Shown here piece after piece: positions 1-6,258 of a DNA stretch of 48,157 nt; within the stretch, counting starts at the first letter, position 1, and each line of letters starts with the position of its first letter. The stretch is from Bacteroidota bacterium. GTDB lineage: Bacteria > Bacteroidota > Bacteroidia > Cytophagales > Microscillaceae. A model generated the notes under the pieces. That model was not told the origin of the DNA, made no database searches, and saw nothing but the letters and a program-made list of their open reading frames with translations. The stretch covers positions 1 to 48,157 of the forward strand of contig RDXZ01000017.1 in NCBI GenBank assembly GCA_004293265.1, written 5' to 3'. Made by a program: the position numbers and the translations under genes.

Positions 1-1
1 T

Positions 2-151
2 AGAAAAGATTTATTTGAGGGACTTTATATTGCAGATAAAGTTGATTGGAACAAGATGAATTTTCCTGTTGTTCATATTGATTTTAGTAGAATAGGAATC
101 AAATCGTTGGGTTTAGAAAAAGGTTTAGATATTCTTTTTGAAAATATTTGA
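2..151 (+). pseudogene. C-terminal end of a truncated AAA-ATPase-like reading frame
   Basis: An open frame enters from the left edge and stops at a TGA at 149-151. The 49 visible residues begin RKDLFEGLYIADKVDW and continue with FPVVHIDFS, which resembles the segment just after the Walker A region in the AAA-ATPase-like/PD-(D/E)XK (DUF1703-type) family of Bacteroidota. In that family this segment lies near the N-terminus of a protein of roughly 500 residues, so a stop about 35 residues later implies a truncated remnant. The stop lies inside a 36-bp sequence repeated at 1835-1871, so the break may coincide with a recombination point. The start is outside the window. The family call rests on one short motif. 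Confidence 0.45.
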
Positions 152-171
152 TAAAATATTGAAAATCAAAT
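136..171 (+). repeat. Copy 1 of a 36/37-bp direct repeat flanking the SpoIIE operon
   Basis: This stretch (TTTTGAAAA..TATTTG..TAAAATATTGAAAATCAAAT) recurs in the same orientation at 1835-1871 with one substitution and one single-base gap. The two copies bracket the SpoIIAA-like/SpoIIE gene pair. Copy 1 contains the stop codon of the truncated frame to its left. Confidence 0.7.
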
Positions 172-259
172 GGTTATAAAAAAAATAAAAGTTATACTTT
201 TTTTATATCAATGTTTTCGAAGGCAAAAGATATGAGTTGTTTTACTATTTTTTAGTATT

Positions 260-1306
260 TTATAACTTAATTCCCATTACAAGAATATCATCTGTTTGTT
301 CATAAGTATTCATCTGCCAATCTTTCAGCGTATCATCTAAAATTATTTTTTGTAAATCTAATGGTTTTGTGTAAATAGAAGATAATAGCTCTCTAAATCT
401 TTTTTTCATAAATTTTCGGTTCTCAATCCCACCAAATTGGTCTTGATAACCATCTGAAAAAAGATAAAGCATAGTAGGTTTAGAAATATCAATACTATGT
501 TTAGTAAAAATTCTTTCTATTTCAGTTTGATGCCCACCAATAGCAAATTTATCGGCTTTATGATCTTGTAAAACACCCTCTTGTATTACATAAATTGAAT
601 TGTTGGCTCCTGCATATTCTATCGTTTTTTTGGTTTTGTCTATCACACAAACCGCTATATCCATGCCATCTTTGTTTTGAGTTTCTTGTTGTTTGAGGGC
701 ATATTGTATTTTTTTGTGTAGTTGGTTGAGTATGATGTCTGGTTGTGTAATTTTAAGTGAAATAATAATCTCCTCTAAAATATTGATACCTATCATAGAC
801 ATTAGAGCACCCGGTACACCATGCCCTGTACAATCAGCCGCAATTATTACAATTTTATGACCAATTTGCTCAAAGAAATAAAAATCCCCTGAAACAATAT
901 TTCTAGGTTTGTATAAAATAAAAAAGTTTTCCTTATCCAAACTCTGTTCTATCCGTTCTAAAAATGGCAACATAGCTTCCTGAATACGTTGGGCATAGTT
1001 GATACTTTGTAAAATATGCTTTTCTTTTTCAGTAAGTTTAGCCATTGTTACTAACAAAGTTTCATTTTGTGTGTACAGTTCTTCAGCTTGTTGTTTAATT
1101 TCTTTATTTTTTTGCAACACCTCCTTATGTAATTCCTCCAACTCCTTTTTTTGTTCTTTAATAACTTTATAGAGTTGATACACCTCTGCAAAAACACTTT
1201 CTTGTGTTTTTTCCTTTTCTTTAAAAGTATCTAATTTGTCTTTTAGTACAATAATTTCGTCCTCTTTTTGTCTTAAAAGTTCCTGCCAATTATCAATATT
1301 GTGCAT
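260..1306 (-). CDS. PP2C-type SpoIIE family protein phosphatase with N-terminal coiled coil
   Basis: Predicted cytoplasmic serine/threonine phosphatase of the SpoIIE branch of PP2C. Residues 8-95 are Lys/Glu-rich heptads typical of a coiled coil. Residues 100-114 carry the linker SINYAQRIQEAMLP, found in similar form in the two other SpoIIE proteins of this window. The catalytic domain follows: SGDFYF at 139-144, DCTGHG at 158-163, SDGYQDQFGG, and a final TDDILVMGIKL, supplying the metal-binding acidic residues. There is no membrane segment or receiver domain, so input must come through the coiled coil or a partner. It starts 7 bp after the upstream SpoIIAA-like gene, so the two are almost certainly co-transcribed and probably act together. 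A likely substrate is a phosphorylated STAS-type antagonist, by family analogy only. Confidence 0.9.
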   Translation of the reverse strand: MHNIDNWQELLRQKEDEIIVLKDKLDTFKEKEKTQESVFAEVYQLYKVIKEQKKELEELHKEVLQKNKEIKQQAEELYTQNETLLVTMAKLTEKEKHILQSINYAQRIQEAMLPFLERIEQSLDKENFFILYKPRNIVSGDFYFFEQIGHKIVIIAADCTGHGVPGALMSMIGINILEEIIISLKITQPDIILNQLHKKIQYALKQQETQNKDGMDIAVCVIDKTKKTIEYAGANNSIYVIQEGVLQDHKADKFAIGGHQTEIERIFTKHSIDISKPTMLYLFSDGYQDQFGGIENRKFMKKRFRELLSSIYTKPLDLQKIILDDTLKDWQMNTYEQTDDILVMGIKL

Positions 1307-1313
1307 AAAAAAA

Positions 1314-1736
1314 TTAGTTTTGACAAGTTTTTAGCCATTCTTTTGCTTTTTCTATATCATCAAACATGCGAACTTTTACCTCTTGTAATTTTTCAGTCAT
1401 AACATCTGAGTATTGTTCAACTGAAAATTGTGCAAAAACGCTAGTTGGTACAATTAATGCCAAAAAACGTCCTCCTGCATTATACATAGCAGGGTTCCAA
1501 ATTTTATCCCAATAGTTTTGTATTTCAGGAGTCAATACCTCCAAATGAAGTGTATTACCAATAAAAGAAGTTAATTTAGGATTTTTAATCCGTATTTCAG
1601 ATAAAGTTTGCACAACCTTTTCACAAAAAGGTTGTGTAAATTCTAATTTTTGAAATCCTATCCAACGTATAACGAAACAAGGTAGTGTTTCGTCATAATG
1701 TAATTCAGCAAATGATTCACTGATAAGTTTCTGCAT
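1314..1736 (-). CDS. SpoIIAA-like (STAS-like) protein paired with the SpoIIE phosphatase
   Basis: A 140-residue soluble protein with the alternating strand/helix pattern of the SpoIIAA-like fold common in Cytophagales: an N-terminal beta-hairpin (AELHYDETLPCFVIRWIGF), a helix ending in EKVVQTLSEI, a central strand region TSFIGNTLHLEVLTPE, and a C-terminal helix FDDIEKAKEWLKTC that is characteristic of the group. In this fold the protein may be a phosphorylatable switch or a membrane/partner sensor. No clearly conserved STAS phospho-serine could be assigned. It is the first gene of the operon, 7 bp before the SpoIIE phosphatase. The promoter at 1801-1832 and the palindromes around it should drive both genes. 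Confidence 0.65.
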   Translation of the reverse strand: MQKLISESFAELHYDETLPCFVIRWIGFQKLEFTQPFCEKVVQTLSEIRIKNPKLTSFIGNTLHLEVLTPEIQNYWDKIWNPAMYNAGGRFLALIVPTSVFAQFSVEQYSDVMTEKLQEVKVRMFDDIEKAKEWLKTCQN

Positions 1737-1772
1737 ATTTGTTTATTTTTAAAATACTCTAGAACTCATTAA

Positions 1773-1793
1773 ATACACGCAACCCACGTGTAT
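1773..1793 (-). promoter_or_regulatory. Palindrome at the predicted transcription start of the SpoIIAA-like/SpoIIE operon
   Basis: Perfect inverted repeat ATACACG-N7-CGTGTAT. It begins just inside the transcript predicted from the -7 element at 1801-1808, about 40 bp before the start codon at 1736. It could be an operator or a 5' mRNA hairpin. Confidence 0.45.
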
Positions 1794-1800
1794 AACAATG

Positions 1801-1832
1801 CAAAAATAATCATTTTTTTTATAATTACCAAA
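1801..1832 (-). promoter_or_regulatory. Bacteroidota-type promoter of the SpoIIAA-like/SpoIIE operon
   Basis: On the minus strand: -33 TTTG (1832-1829), a 20-nt spacer, then -7 TATTTTTG (1808-1801). This fits the TTTG-N17-23-TAnnTTTG pattern of the Bacteroidota housekeeping sigma factor. Transcription would begin near 1794. Confidence 0.6.
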
Positions 1833-1854
1833 TATTTTGAAAAGTATTTGGTAA
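1825..1854. repeat. Inverted repeat TTACCAAATA-N10-TATTTGGTAA over the -33 element
   Basis: Perfect 10-bp arms at 1825-1834 and 1845-1854. One arm carries the -33 TTTG of the SpoIIE operon promoter, so it could be a regulator-binding site. It could also end transcripts of the gene at 1883-2404, but no T-run follows on either strand. Confidence 0.5.
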
Positions 1855-1871
1855 AATATTGAAAATCAAAT
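1835..1871 (+). repeat. Copy 2 of the 36/37-bp direct repeat
   Basis: Matches 136-171 with one gap and one mismatch. It lies upstream of the SpoIIE operon promoter, so the operon sits between the two copies. Confidence 0.7.
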
Positions 1872-1882
1872 ACAAACAAAAA

Positions 1883-2404
1883 TTAATATACTTCAAAAAA
1901 CATATTTTCGGAGAAATGTTGCAAAAAAAGTGTGTTTGTTACTTCAATTTCTATCACACATTTTGGAAAATTTTGATTTTCAAAAAACGCTTTTCGGCTT
2001 GCAAAATCTATTTCATTTGTATCTTCAAAAATTCCTTCAGGTAATTTTTCCAAATATAAAAAGTTTAAATATTCTAATTCATTGACACAAATGGCAGTTT
2101 TGTAAAAATTTTTGGAATGTGCCAAAATCCATTTATCAGACCACAAATCTTCATAAGAAATTTCAGATGTAAAATTTGGAAAATTGAATTTTTTAAAATT
2201 ACCTTTTTCATCAAAAAAATAAACACCAAAAGCCAAAAAACGTAAAATTTGTCTTTGTGTGTTTATGCTTGTGTTGATGTTGATATTTTTATTTCTAATA
2301 TTATCTAAATCAAACCATTGTTTTGTATCAAAATAATTGACTTGTAATGTAATTTTGTTGTTTTCTATTTTTTTTACCAATATTTTAAAACAAGGCGACA
2401 TCAT
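1883..2404 (-). CDS. Hypothetical protein (173 aa)
   Basis: Not recognised. It is a soluble 173-residue protein rich in aromatic residues and Asn, with no signal peptide, membrane segment or repeat. The start is one of two adjacent ATG codons. The N-terminal part looks beta-rich (FKILVKKIENNKITLQVNYFD), followed by LRFLAFGVYFFDEKGNFKKF. It follows the 155-residue gene upstream by 39 bp on the same strand, so the two are probably co-transcribed. Codon use matches its neighbours and there is no sign of decay. A small-molecule-binding or immunity-type role cannot be excluded and nothing in the sequence decides it. Confidence 0.75.
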   Translation of the reverse strand: MMSPCFKILVKKIENNKITLQVNYFDTKQWFDLDNIRNKNININTSINTQRQILRFLAFGVYFFDEKGNFKKFNFPNFTSEISYEDLWSDKWILAHSKNFYKTAICVNELEYLNFLYLEKLPEGIFEDTNEIDFASRKAFFENQNFPKCVIEIEVTNTLFLQHFSENMFFEVY

Positions 2405-2443
2405 AATTTTTTGATTTTATAACTAAAAACCTATCAATTTTTG

Positions 2444-2911
2444 TTATAAATTGTTTTTTTTATTAGTGATAGTTTCAGTTTTTTTATTAGATTGATTTTT
2501 TTTAATGATTTCTTTTAATAATTCCTCTATTTCTTGTGCAGGAGTATTTTTATCGATTTTCAATAATTTTTTTTTATCTTTTTTTCTAAATAAATAAGCA
2601 TATCCTAAACCTTCTTCTTTTTTGAGAATATCATTAAAACCAATTTTTATAAATCTTTCTTTTGATTTTTCCAAACTTTGTTCTGTTGTTTTGTCATAAA
2701 TTCCAAATAAAATAGGTTCACGTGCCATTACCCACGCAACTTGGTGCAAATGGTGATGAAGTTTTTGGCAATCAGGCGTATATTTATCATAGTATTCTAT
2801 CACCACAAAATCATACTCTTTTGGGGTATTTGCCCAATCCATATCAGGTCTTTGATAGAGTACAAAAAAAATAATGCTACAAACTATAAGTAATATAAAA
2901 AAATCTCGCAC
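2444..2911 (-). CDS. Membrane-anchored hypothetical protein, possibly thioredoxin-like without CxxC
   Basis: 155 residues. Residues 3-19 (DFFILLIVCSIIFFVLY) form one N-terminal membrane helix, and the rest should lie outside the cytoplasmic face. The pattern that follows recalls a thioredoxin fold: strand plus turn (FVVIEYYDKYTPDCQKL), strand (ILFGIYDKT), then a strand pair (GYAYLFRKKDKKKLLKI) and a C-terminal helix. TPDC stands where CxxC would be, so a redox role is unlikely even if the fold is right. The start codon is GTG; no in-frame ATG lies close upstream. The C-terminus is a Lys/Asn tail. The fold call is a guess from pattern alone. Confidence 0.6.
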   Translation of the reverse strand: MRDFFILLIVCSIIFFVLYQRPDMDWANTPKEYDFVVIEYYDKYTPDCQKLHHHLHQVAWVMAREPILFGIYDKTTEQSLEKSKERFIKIGFNDILKKEEGLGYAYLFRKKDKKKLLKIDKNTPAQEIEELLKEIIKKNQSNKKTETITNKKNNL

Positions 2912-3021
2912 AATTTTAGATAAAATAAAAATGATATGTTATCTTTCTTGATAACCAAAAATAATACCATTTTTATTATATTTTTTACTTAATTTTTAAA
3001 AAAATAAACTATTTTATAGCT

Positions 3022-4530
3022 ATGTTACACCCAAAAACACCTATTATCGTTGGAATAAGTCAATTTGTACAAAGATTTCAAACAGGTATAGATTTACTCG
3101 AACCTATTAAAATGGCAGAAAAATGTATTCGTGAAGCCATTGATGATGCAAAAGGAGAAAATATTTTAAACCATATTGACGCAATGTATGTAGTCAATAT
3201 TTTTGGTTATCAATATGAAGATGCCCCAAAAACACTCTCTGAAAACTTACATATTAACCCAAAAATAAAATTTTATTCCGCTTATGGTGGTAATACCCCT
3301 CAATATTTGGTCAATAAAGCAGCTGATTTACTAACCAAAGGAAATATCAATTTTGCTATCATCACAGGGGCTGAAGCCAATTATAGTTTGGGAAAAGCCT
3401 TAAAAAACAATATAAAACTAAATTGGACTCCACAAAAATCACCACGCGCCACCGATGACGAAAACAAAATGGGAACTTCTATTTTGGAAAACGATTATGA
3501 ATTATTTTTGCTTTCTACTGCTTATCCAATCATAGAAACCGCTTTGAGAGCCGAAAATAAAAATAATATCGATACACAACAAAAAATTATCGGGCAAATT
3601 TATGAAAAATTTGCAAAAACTGCCGCCCAAAATCCATTCGCTTGGACGCAAACGCCTTACACGAAGGAGGAAATTCAGACAATTGCAGACGAAAATAGAA
3701 CTATCGCATTTCCTTATCTCAAAAGAATGTGTGCCAATAATCAAACTGACCACTCAGCCGCTTTATTGCTCACAACCGTAGAAAATGCACAAAAACATAA
3801 TATTCCACAAGAAAAATGGGTTTTTTTATCCGCCGCCGCAGATTTAAACGATGCTTGGTTTTTTACTCAAAGAAAAAACATTGCTGAATCAATCGCTATC
3901 AAAAAAGCTACAGAAATTTGTTTGAAACACGCAGAAATTCCTTTGAAAAATATCGATGCTTTTGATTTGTATAGCTGTTTTCCTGCCGCAGTTCAAGTAG
4001 CACAAAAATCTATCGGGCTTAGTTTAGATGATAAAAGACCTTTATCTTTGACAGGTGGACTATCTTTTTTTGGCGGACCTTGGAATAATTATAGTATGCA
4101 CGCTATTGCAACTACCATAGAAAAAATACGAAATAATATTTTTAAAAATGTATTAATAAATGGATTAGGTTGGTATATCACCAAACATTCTATCGGTATT
4201 TATTCAAAATTTCCACCAAAAGGAATTTTTGAATTACCTAATTTAGATGATTTACAGAAAGAAATTGATGCGGAAATGTTGCCTGATTTGGTCAAAGAAG
4301 CCAATGGAAAAGCCACTATTATAGGGTATAGTATTTTATTTGATTTTAAAAACCAACCTAATAAAACCATTTTTTTACTCGAATTAGAAAATAAATTACG
4401 GGCTTTGTCATATTGGCAAGCAAGTTCTGAAGAAATGAAATATGGTATGGAAAACGAATTGGTAGGCAAAAAAGTAGAAGTTTTTTTTGATGTCAGTAAA
4501 AAAAGAAATTTTGTCAGTCAAATATTTTAA
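3022..4530 (+). CDS. Thiolase-like acyltransferase (acetyl-CoA acetyltransferase, type-1 thiolase-like)
   Basis: A 502-residue protein of the thiolase superfamily. It begins TPIIVGISQFVQR, the usual opening of SCP2/thiolase-like proteins. Further landmarks are AIITGAEANYSLGKAL, ALLLTTVENAQ and DLYSCFPAAVQVAQKSIGL. Next comes the glycine-rich LSLTGGLSFFGGPWNNYSMHA, matching the thiolase 'GG...GHP.G' region with His replaced by the NNYSMHA context. After about residue 400 an extra domain (ATIIGYSILFDFKNQPNKTIFLLELEN) matches the OB-like C-terminal domain of type-1 thiolase-like proteins. Such enzymes are linked to acyl-CoA condensation or cleavage, but the substrate is unknown. Transcribed alone; a MITE-like repeat starts just after the stop. 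Confidence 0.8.
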   Translation: MLHPKTPIIVGISQFVQRFQTGIDLLEPIKMAEKCIREAIDDAKGENILNHIDAMYVVNIFGYQYEDAPKTLSENLHINPKIKFYSAYGGNTPQYLVNKAADLLTKGNINFAIITGAEANYSLGKALKNNIKLNWTPQKSPRATDDENKMGTSILENDYELFLLSTAYPIIETALRAENKNNIDTQQKIIGQIYEKFAKTAAQNPFAWTQTPYTKEEIQTIADENRTIAFPYLKRMCANNQTDHSAALLLTTVENAQKHNIPQEKWVFLSAAADLNDAWFFTQRKNIAESIAIKKATEICLKHAEIPLKNIDAFDLYSCFPAAVQVAQKSIGLSLDDKRPLSLTGGLSFFGGPWNNYSMHAIATTIEKIRNNIFKNVLINGLGWYITKHSIGIYSKFPPKGIFELPNLDDLQKEIDAEMLPDLVKEANGKATIIGYSILFDFKNQPNKTIFLLELENKLRALSYWQASSEEMKYGMENELVGKKVEVFFDVSKKRNFVSQIF

Positions 4531-4649
4531 AAATAAAGGTAACTATTTAGGTATAGTCATAAAATTATTATTTTGAACTTCGTGCAAGCGTGGACGCTTG
4601 CACGAGATATTCGCTTGCACCAAAATAACCTAAATAGTTACAAATAAAG
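4531..4649. mobile_element. MITE-like element, copy 1 (103 bp, terminal inverted repeats)
   Basis: The ends are GTAACTATTTAGGT (4539-4552) and ACCTAAATAGTTAC (4628-4641), a perfect 14-bp inverted repeat. Inside is a perfect 10-bp hairpin, CGTGCAAGCG-TGGA-CGCTTGCACG (4581-4604). AAATAAAG flanks both sides (4531-4538 and 4642-4649), which looks like an 8-bp target duplication. The same octamer also borders one end of copy 2, so it may instead belong to the element. There is no coding capacity. Related copies lie at 39587-39650, 43911-43960 and 48063 onward. Confidence 0.75.
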
Positions 4650-4690
4650 TAAATGAATTATCCTTAAAACTAATCGGTTTTGTGATAAAA

Positions 4691-4724
4691 TATGGCTTTT
4701 GAAGCCATAAAAAATATTTTTTTT
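4691..4724 (+). terminator. Hairpin before the M23 peptidase gene
   Basis: Perfect stem TATGGCTT-TTG-AAGCCATA (4691-4709), with a run of Ts a few bases downstream. It plausibly ends transcripts reading out of the thiolase gene or the MITE. The rest of 4650-4835 holds no gene; TATTTTTG at 4768-4775 is a possible -7 element for the next gene. Confidence 0.45.
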
Positions 4725-4835
4725 ATGATTTTTTACACAATATTTTCATTTTTCGGATTTTTTGCTTTATTTTTGCAATATTATTTTAATAACCAAATAT
4801 TTTTTTAAAATTTTCAATCCTAAAAATCAAAAAAT

Positions 4836-5900
4836 ATGTTAAAAAATATTATAGGATTTGTAGTAACTTATACTTTTATTGCCTCGATTACTTTGGCACA
4901 AGTTGGAATAGAAACTAAAAAAATAGAAAAAGGTACGGTCATCAAAGCACCTAATAAAAATATTGATTCTGTCATTAAATCAAAAAATCCACAAAATGAT
5001 ATTATCAAAAAAGAAAAACAAAAAGATGAACCAACCAATGAAACCGAAAAAAAAGAAAATTCTGCTGAAACAGGTGAATTTAATTTATATAAAGACCTCT
5101 CAATTGTTGGACGAGATTCTCTTAAAAAAGGACTTAATAATACACAATTAGTTAAAATTTCGGAAGAAATAAAAATCGATTGTGTTTGGGTAAAAGTAAA
5201 AGATTATTACACCATTTGGGATTCAAAAAACGTAAATCCTTATCAATGGAACACTGATAAATTAAGAGATACAACTCACTTGACGCTTTATCAACCTGAA
5301 AAAGGCGAACTATGGGCTTCTCCTCTCGAAACTACTTTGACAACTTCTTGTTTTGGTCCACGTTGGGGCAGTTTTCATTCAGGAATTGATTTGAATTTAA
5401 AAACAGGCGACCCCGTTTATTCTCTTTTTGATGGAATAGTCAGAATATCTACTTATTTGGCAGGTTACGGAAATTCAGTCGTAATAAGACATAAAAACGG
5501 CTTAGAAACTCTATACGGACATCTAAGTAAATGTAAAGTAGAAGTTGGGCAGGAAGTAAAATCAGGACAAATTATTGGTTTGGGTGGAAGCACAGGCTGG
5601 AGTACAGGTCCTCATTTGCATCTCGAAGTAAGATATGCAGGCTACGCATTCAATCCTGCTTTGTTATACGATTTTAATAAAGAAGACCAGTTATTGTTCC
5701 AAGAATTTGATTTGATGCCTCATCATTTTGCTCATATCTTGGGGCAGGTCAGACAAAAAATTACCCATACCGTTACAGCAGGCGAAACCTTGCAAAGTAT
5801 TTGTGGTAAGTATAATGTGGCTATACACAATGTTGCCCGAAATAATCAATTAACAATATTTTCTGTGGTAAAAGAAGGACAAAAATTAATTATTTTTTAA
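4836..5900 (+). CDS. Secreted M23 family metallopeptidase with C-terminal LysM domain
   Basis: 354 residues. An N-terminal signal sequence (residues 1-22, ending SITLAQ) is followed by a Lys/Glu-rich linker to about residue 85. The M23 (lysostaphin/LytM-type) domain occupies about 165-280, with the zinc motif HSGID (HxxxD) after FGPRWGSF, later GHLSKCKVEVGQEVKSGQIIG, and the second motif HLHLEVR. Residues 310-354 (HTVTAGETLQSICGKYNV...VKEGQKLIIF) form one LysM peptidoglycan-binding module. Both zinc motifs are intact, so it is probably an active periplasmic or cell-wall endopeptidase rather than an EnvC/NlpD-type activator. It is monocistronic in appearance. Confidence 0.92.
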   Translation: MLKNIIGFVVTYTFIASITLAQVGIETKKIEKGTVIKAPNKNIDSVIKSKNPQNDIIKKEKQKDEPTNETEKKENSAETGEFNLYKDLSIVGRDSLKKGLNNTQLVKISEEIKIDCVWVKVKDYYTIWDSKNVNPYQWNTDKLRDTTHLTLYQPEKGELWASPLETTLTTSCFGPRWGSFHSGIDLNLKTGDPVYSLFDGIVRISTYLAGYGNSVVIRHKNGLETLYGHLSKCKVEVGQEVKSGQIIGLGGSTGWSTGPHLHLEVRYAGYAFNPALLYDFNKEDQLLFQEFDLMPHHFAHILGQVRQKITHTVTAGETLQSICGKYNVAIHNVARNNQLTIFSVVKEGQKLIIF

Positions 5901-6001
5901 AATAAATCTATTTTTTGTATCTATTTTTGTTTTTTTTCGTTTAATATATAAAAATAAGGTGTTATAACAAGTTTAAAAATATTCATTACATATTCAATAT
6001 T

Positions 6002-6157
6002 ATGAAAAAATTAGTTGTTCTGGCTTTTGTAGCCATCATTGGTTTATCTTCTTGCGGTCGTCGTTATACTTGTCCTACTTACTTAAAAAATGATGACGCA
6101 AACAAAAACATGCGCGTTAAAGTAATAGAAAACAATACTAACACACAAAAAATGTAA
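6002..6157 (+). CDS. Small lipoprotein (51 aa)
   Basis: A short frame, MKKLVVLAFVAIIGLSSCGR..., ending at TAA 6155-6157. Residues 1-17 are a type II signal peptide with lipobox LSSC, giving a mature lipoprotein of only 34 residues with a second Cys at position 24 (YTCPTY). The remainder is Asn/Lys-rich. A possible -7 element TATTTTTG lies at 5922-5929, and a convergent terminator hairpin follows at 6188-6229, so this looks like a self-contained transcription unit. Function is unknown; short lipoproteins with an RRYTCPT-like start are common in Bacteroidota. Confidence 0.7.
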   Translation: MKKLVVLAFVAIIGLSSCGRRYTCPTYLKNDDANKNMRVKVIENNTNTQKM

Positions 6158-6187
6158 TTTTTTTACATCTTTGGCAATCTTTCAACA

Positions 6188-6229
6188 AAAAAAACATTTA
6201 TATTTTTTGCAAAATTATAAATGTTTTTT
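6188..6229. terminator. Bidirectional terminator between the small lipoprotein and the TonB receptor
   Basis: Stem AAAACATTTAT / ATAAATGTTTT with T-runs on both strands, between two convergent genes. Confidence 0.7.
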
Positions 6230-6258
6230 AGTTTTTGTTTTATTACCAATTTAAAAAA

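Noticed and set aside
1859-2044. Plus-strand 61-residue open frame
   Set aside because: It lies opposite the 1883-2404 gene, has a low-complexity Lys/Phe composition and starts inside a repeat.
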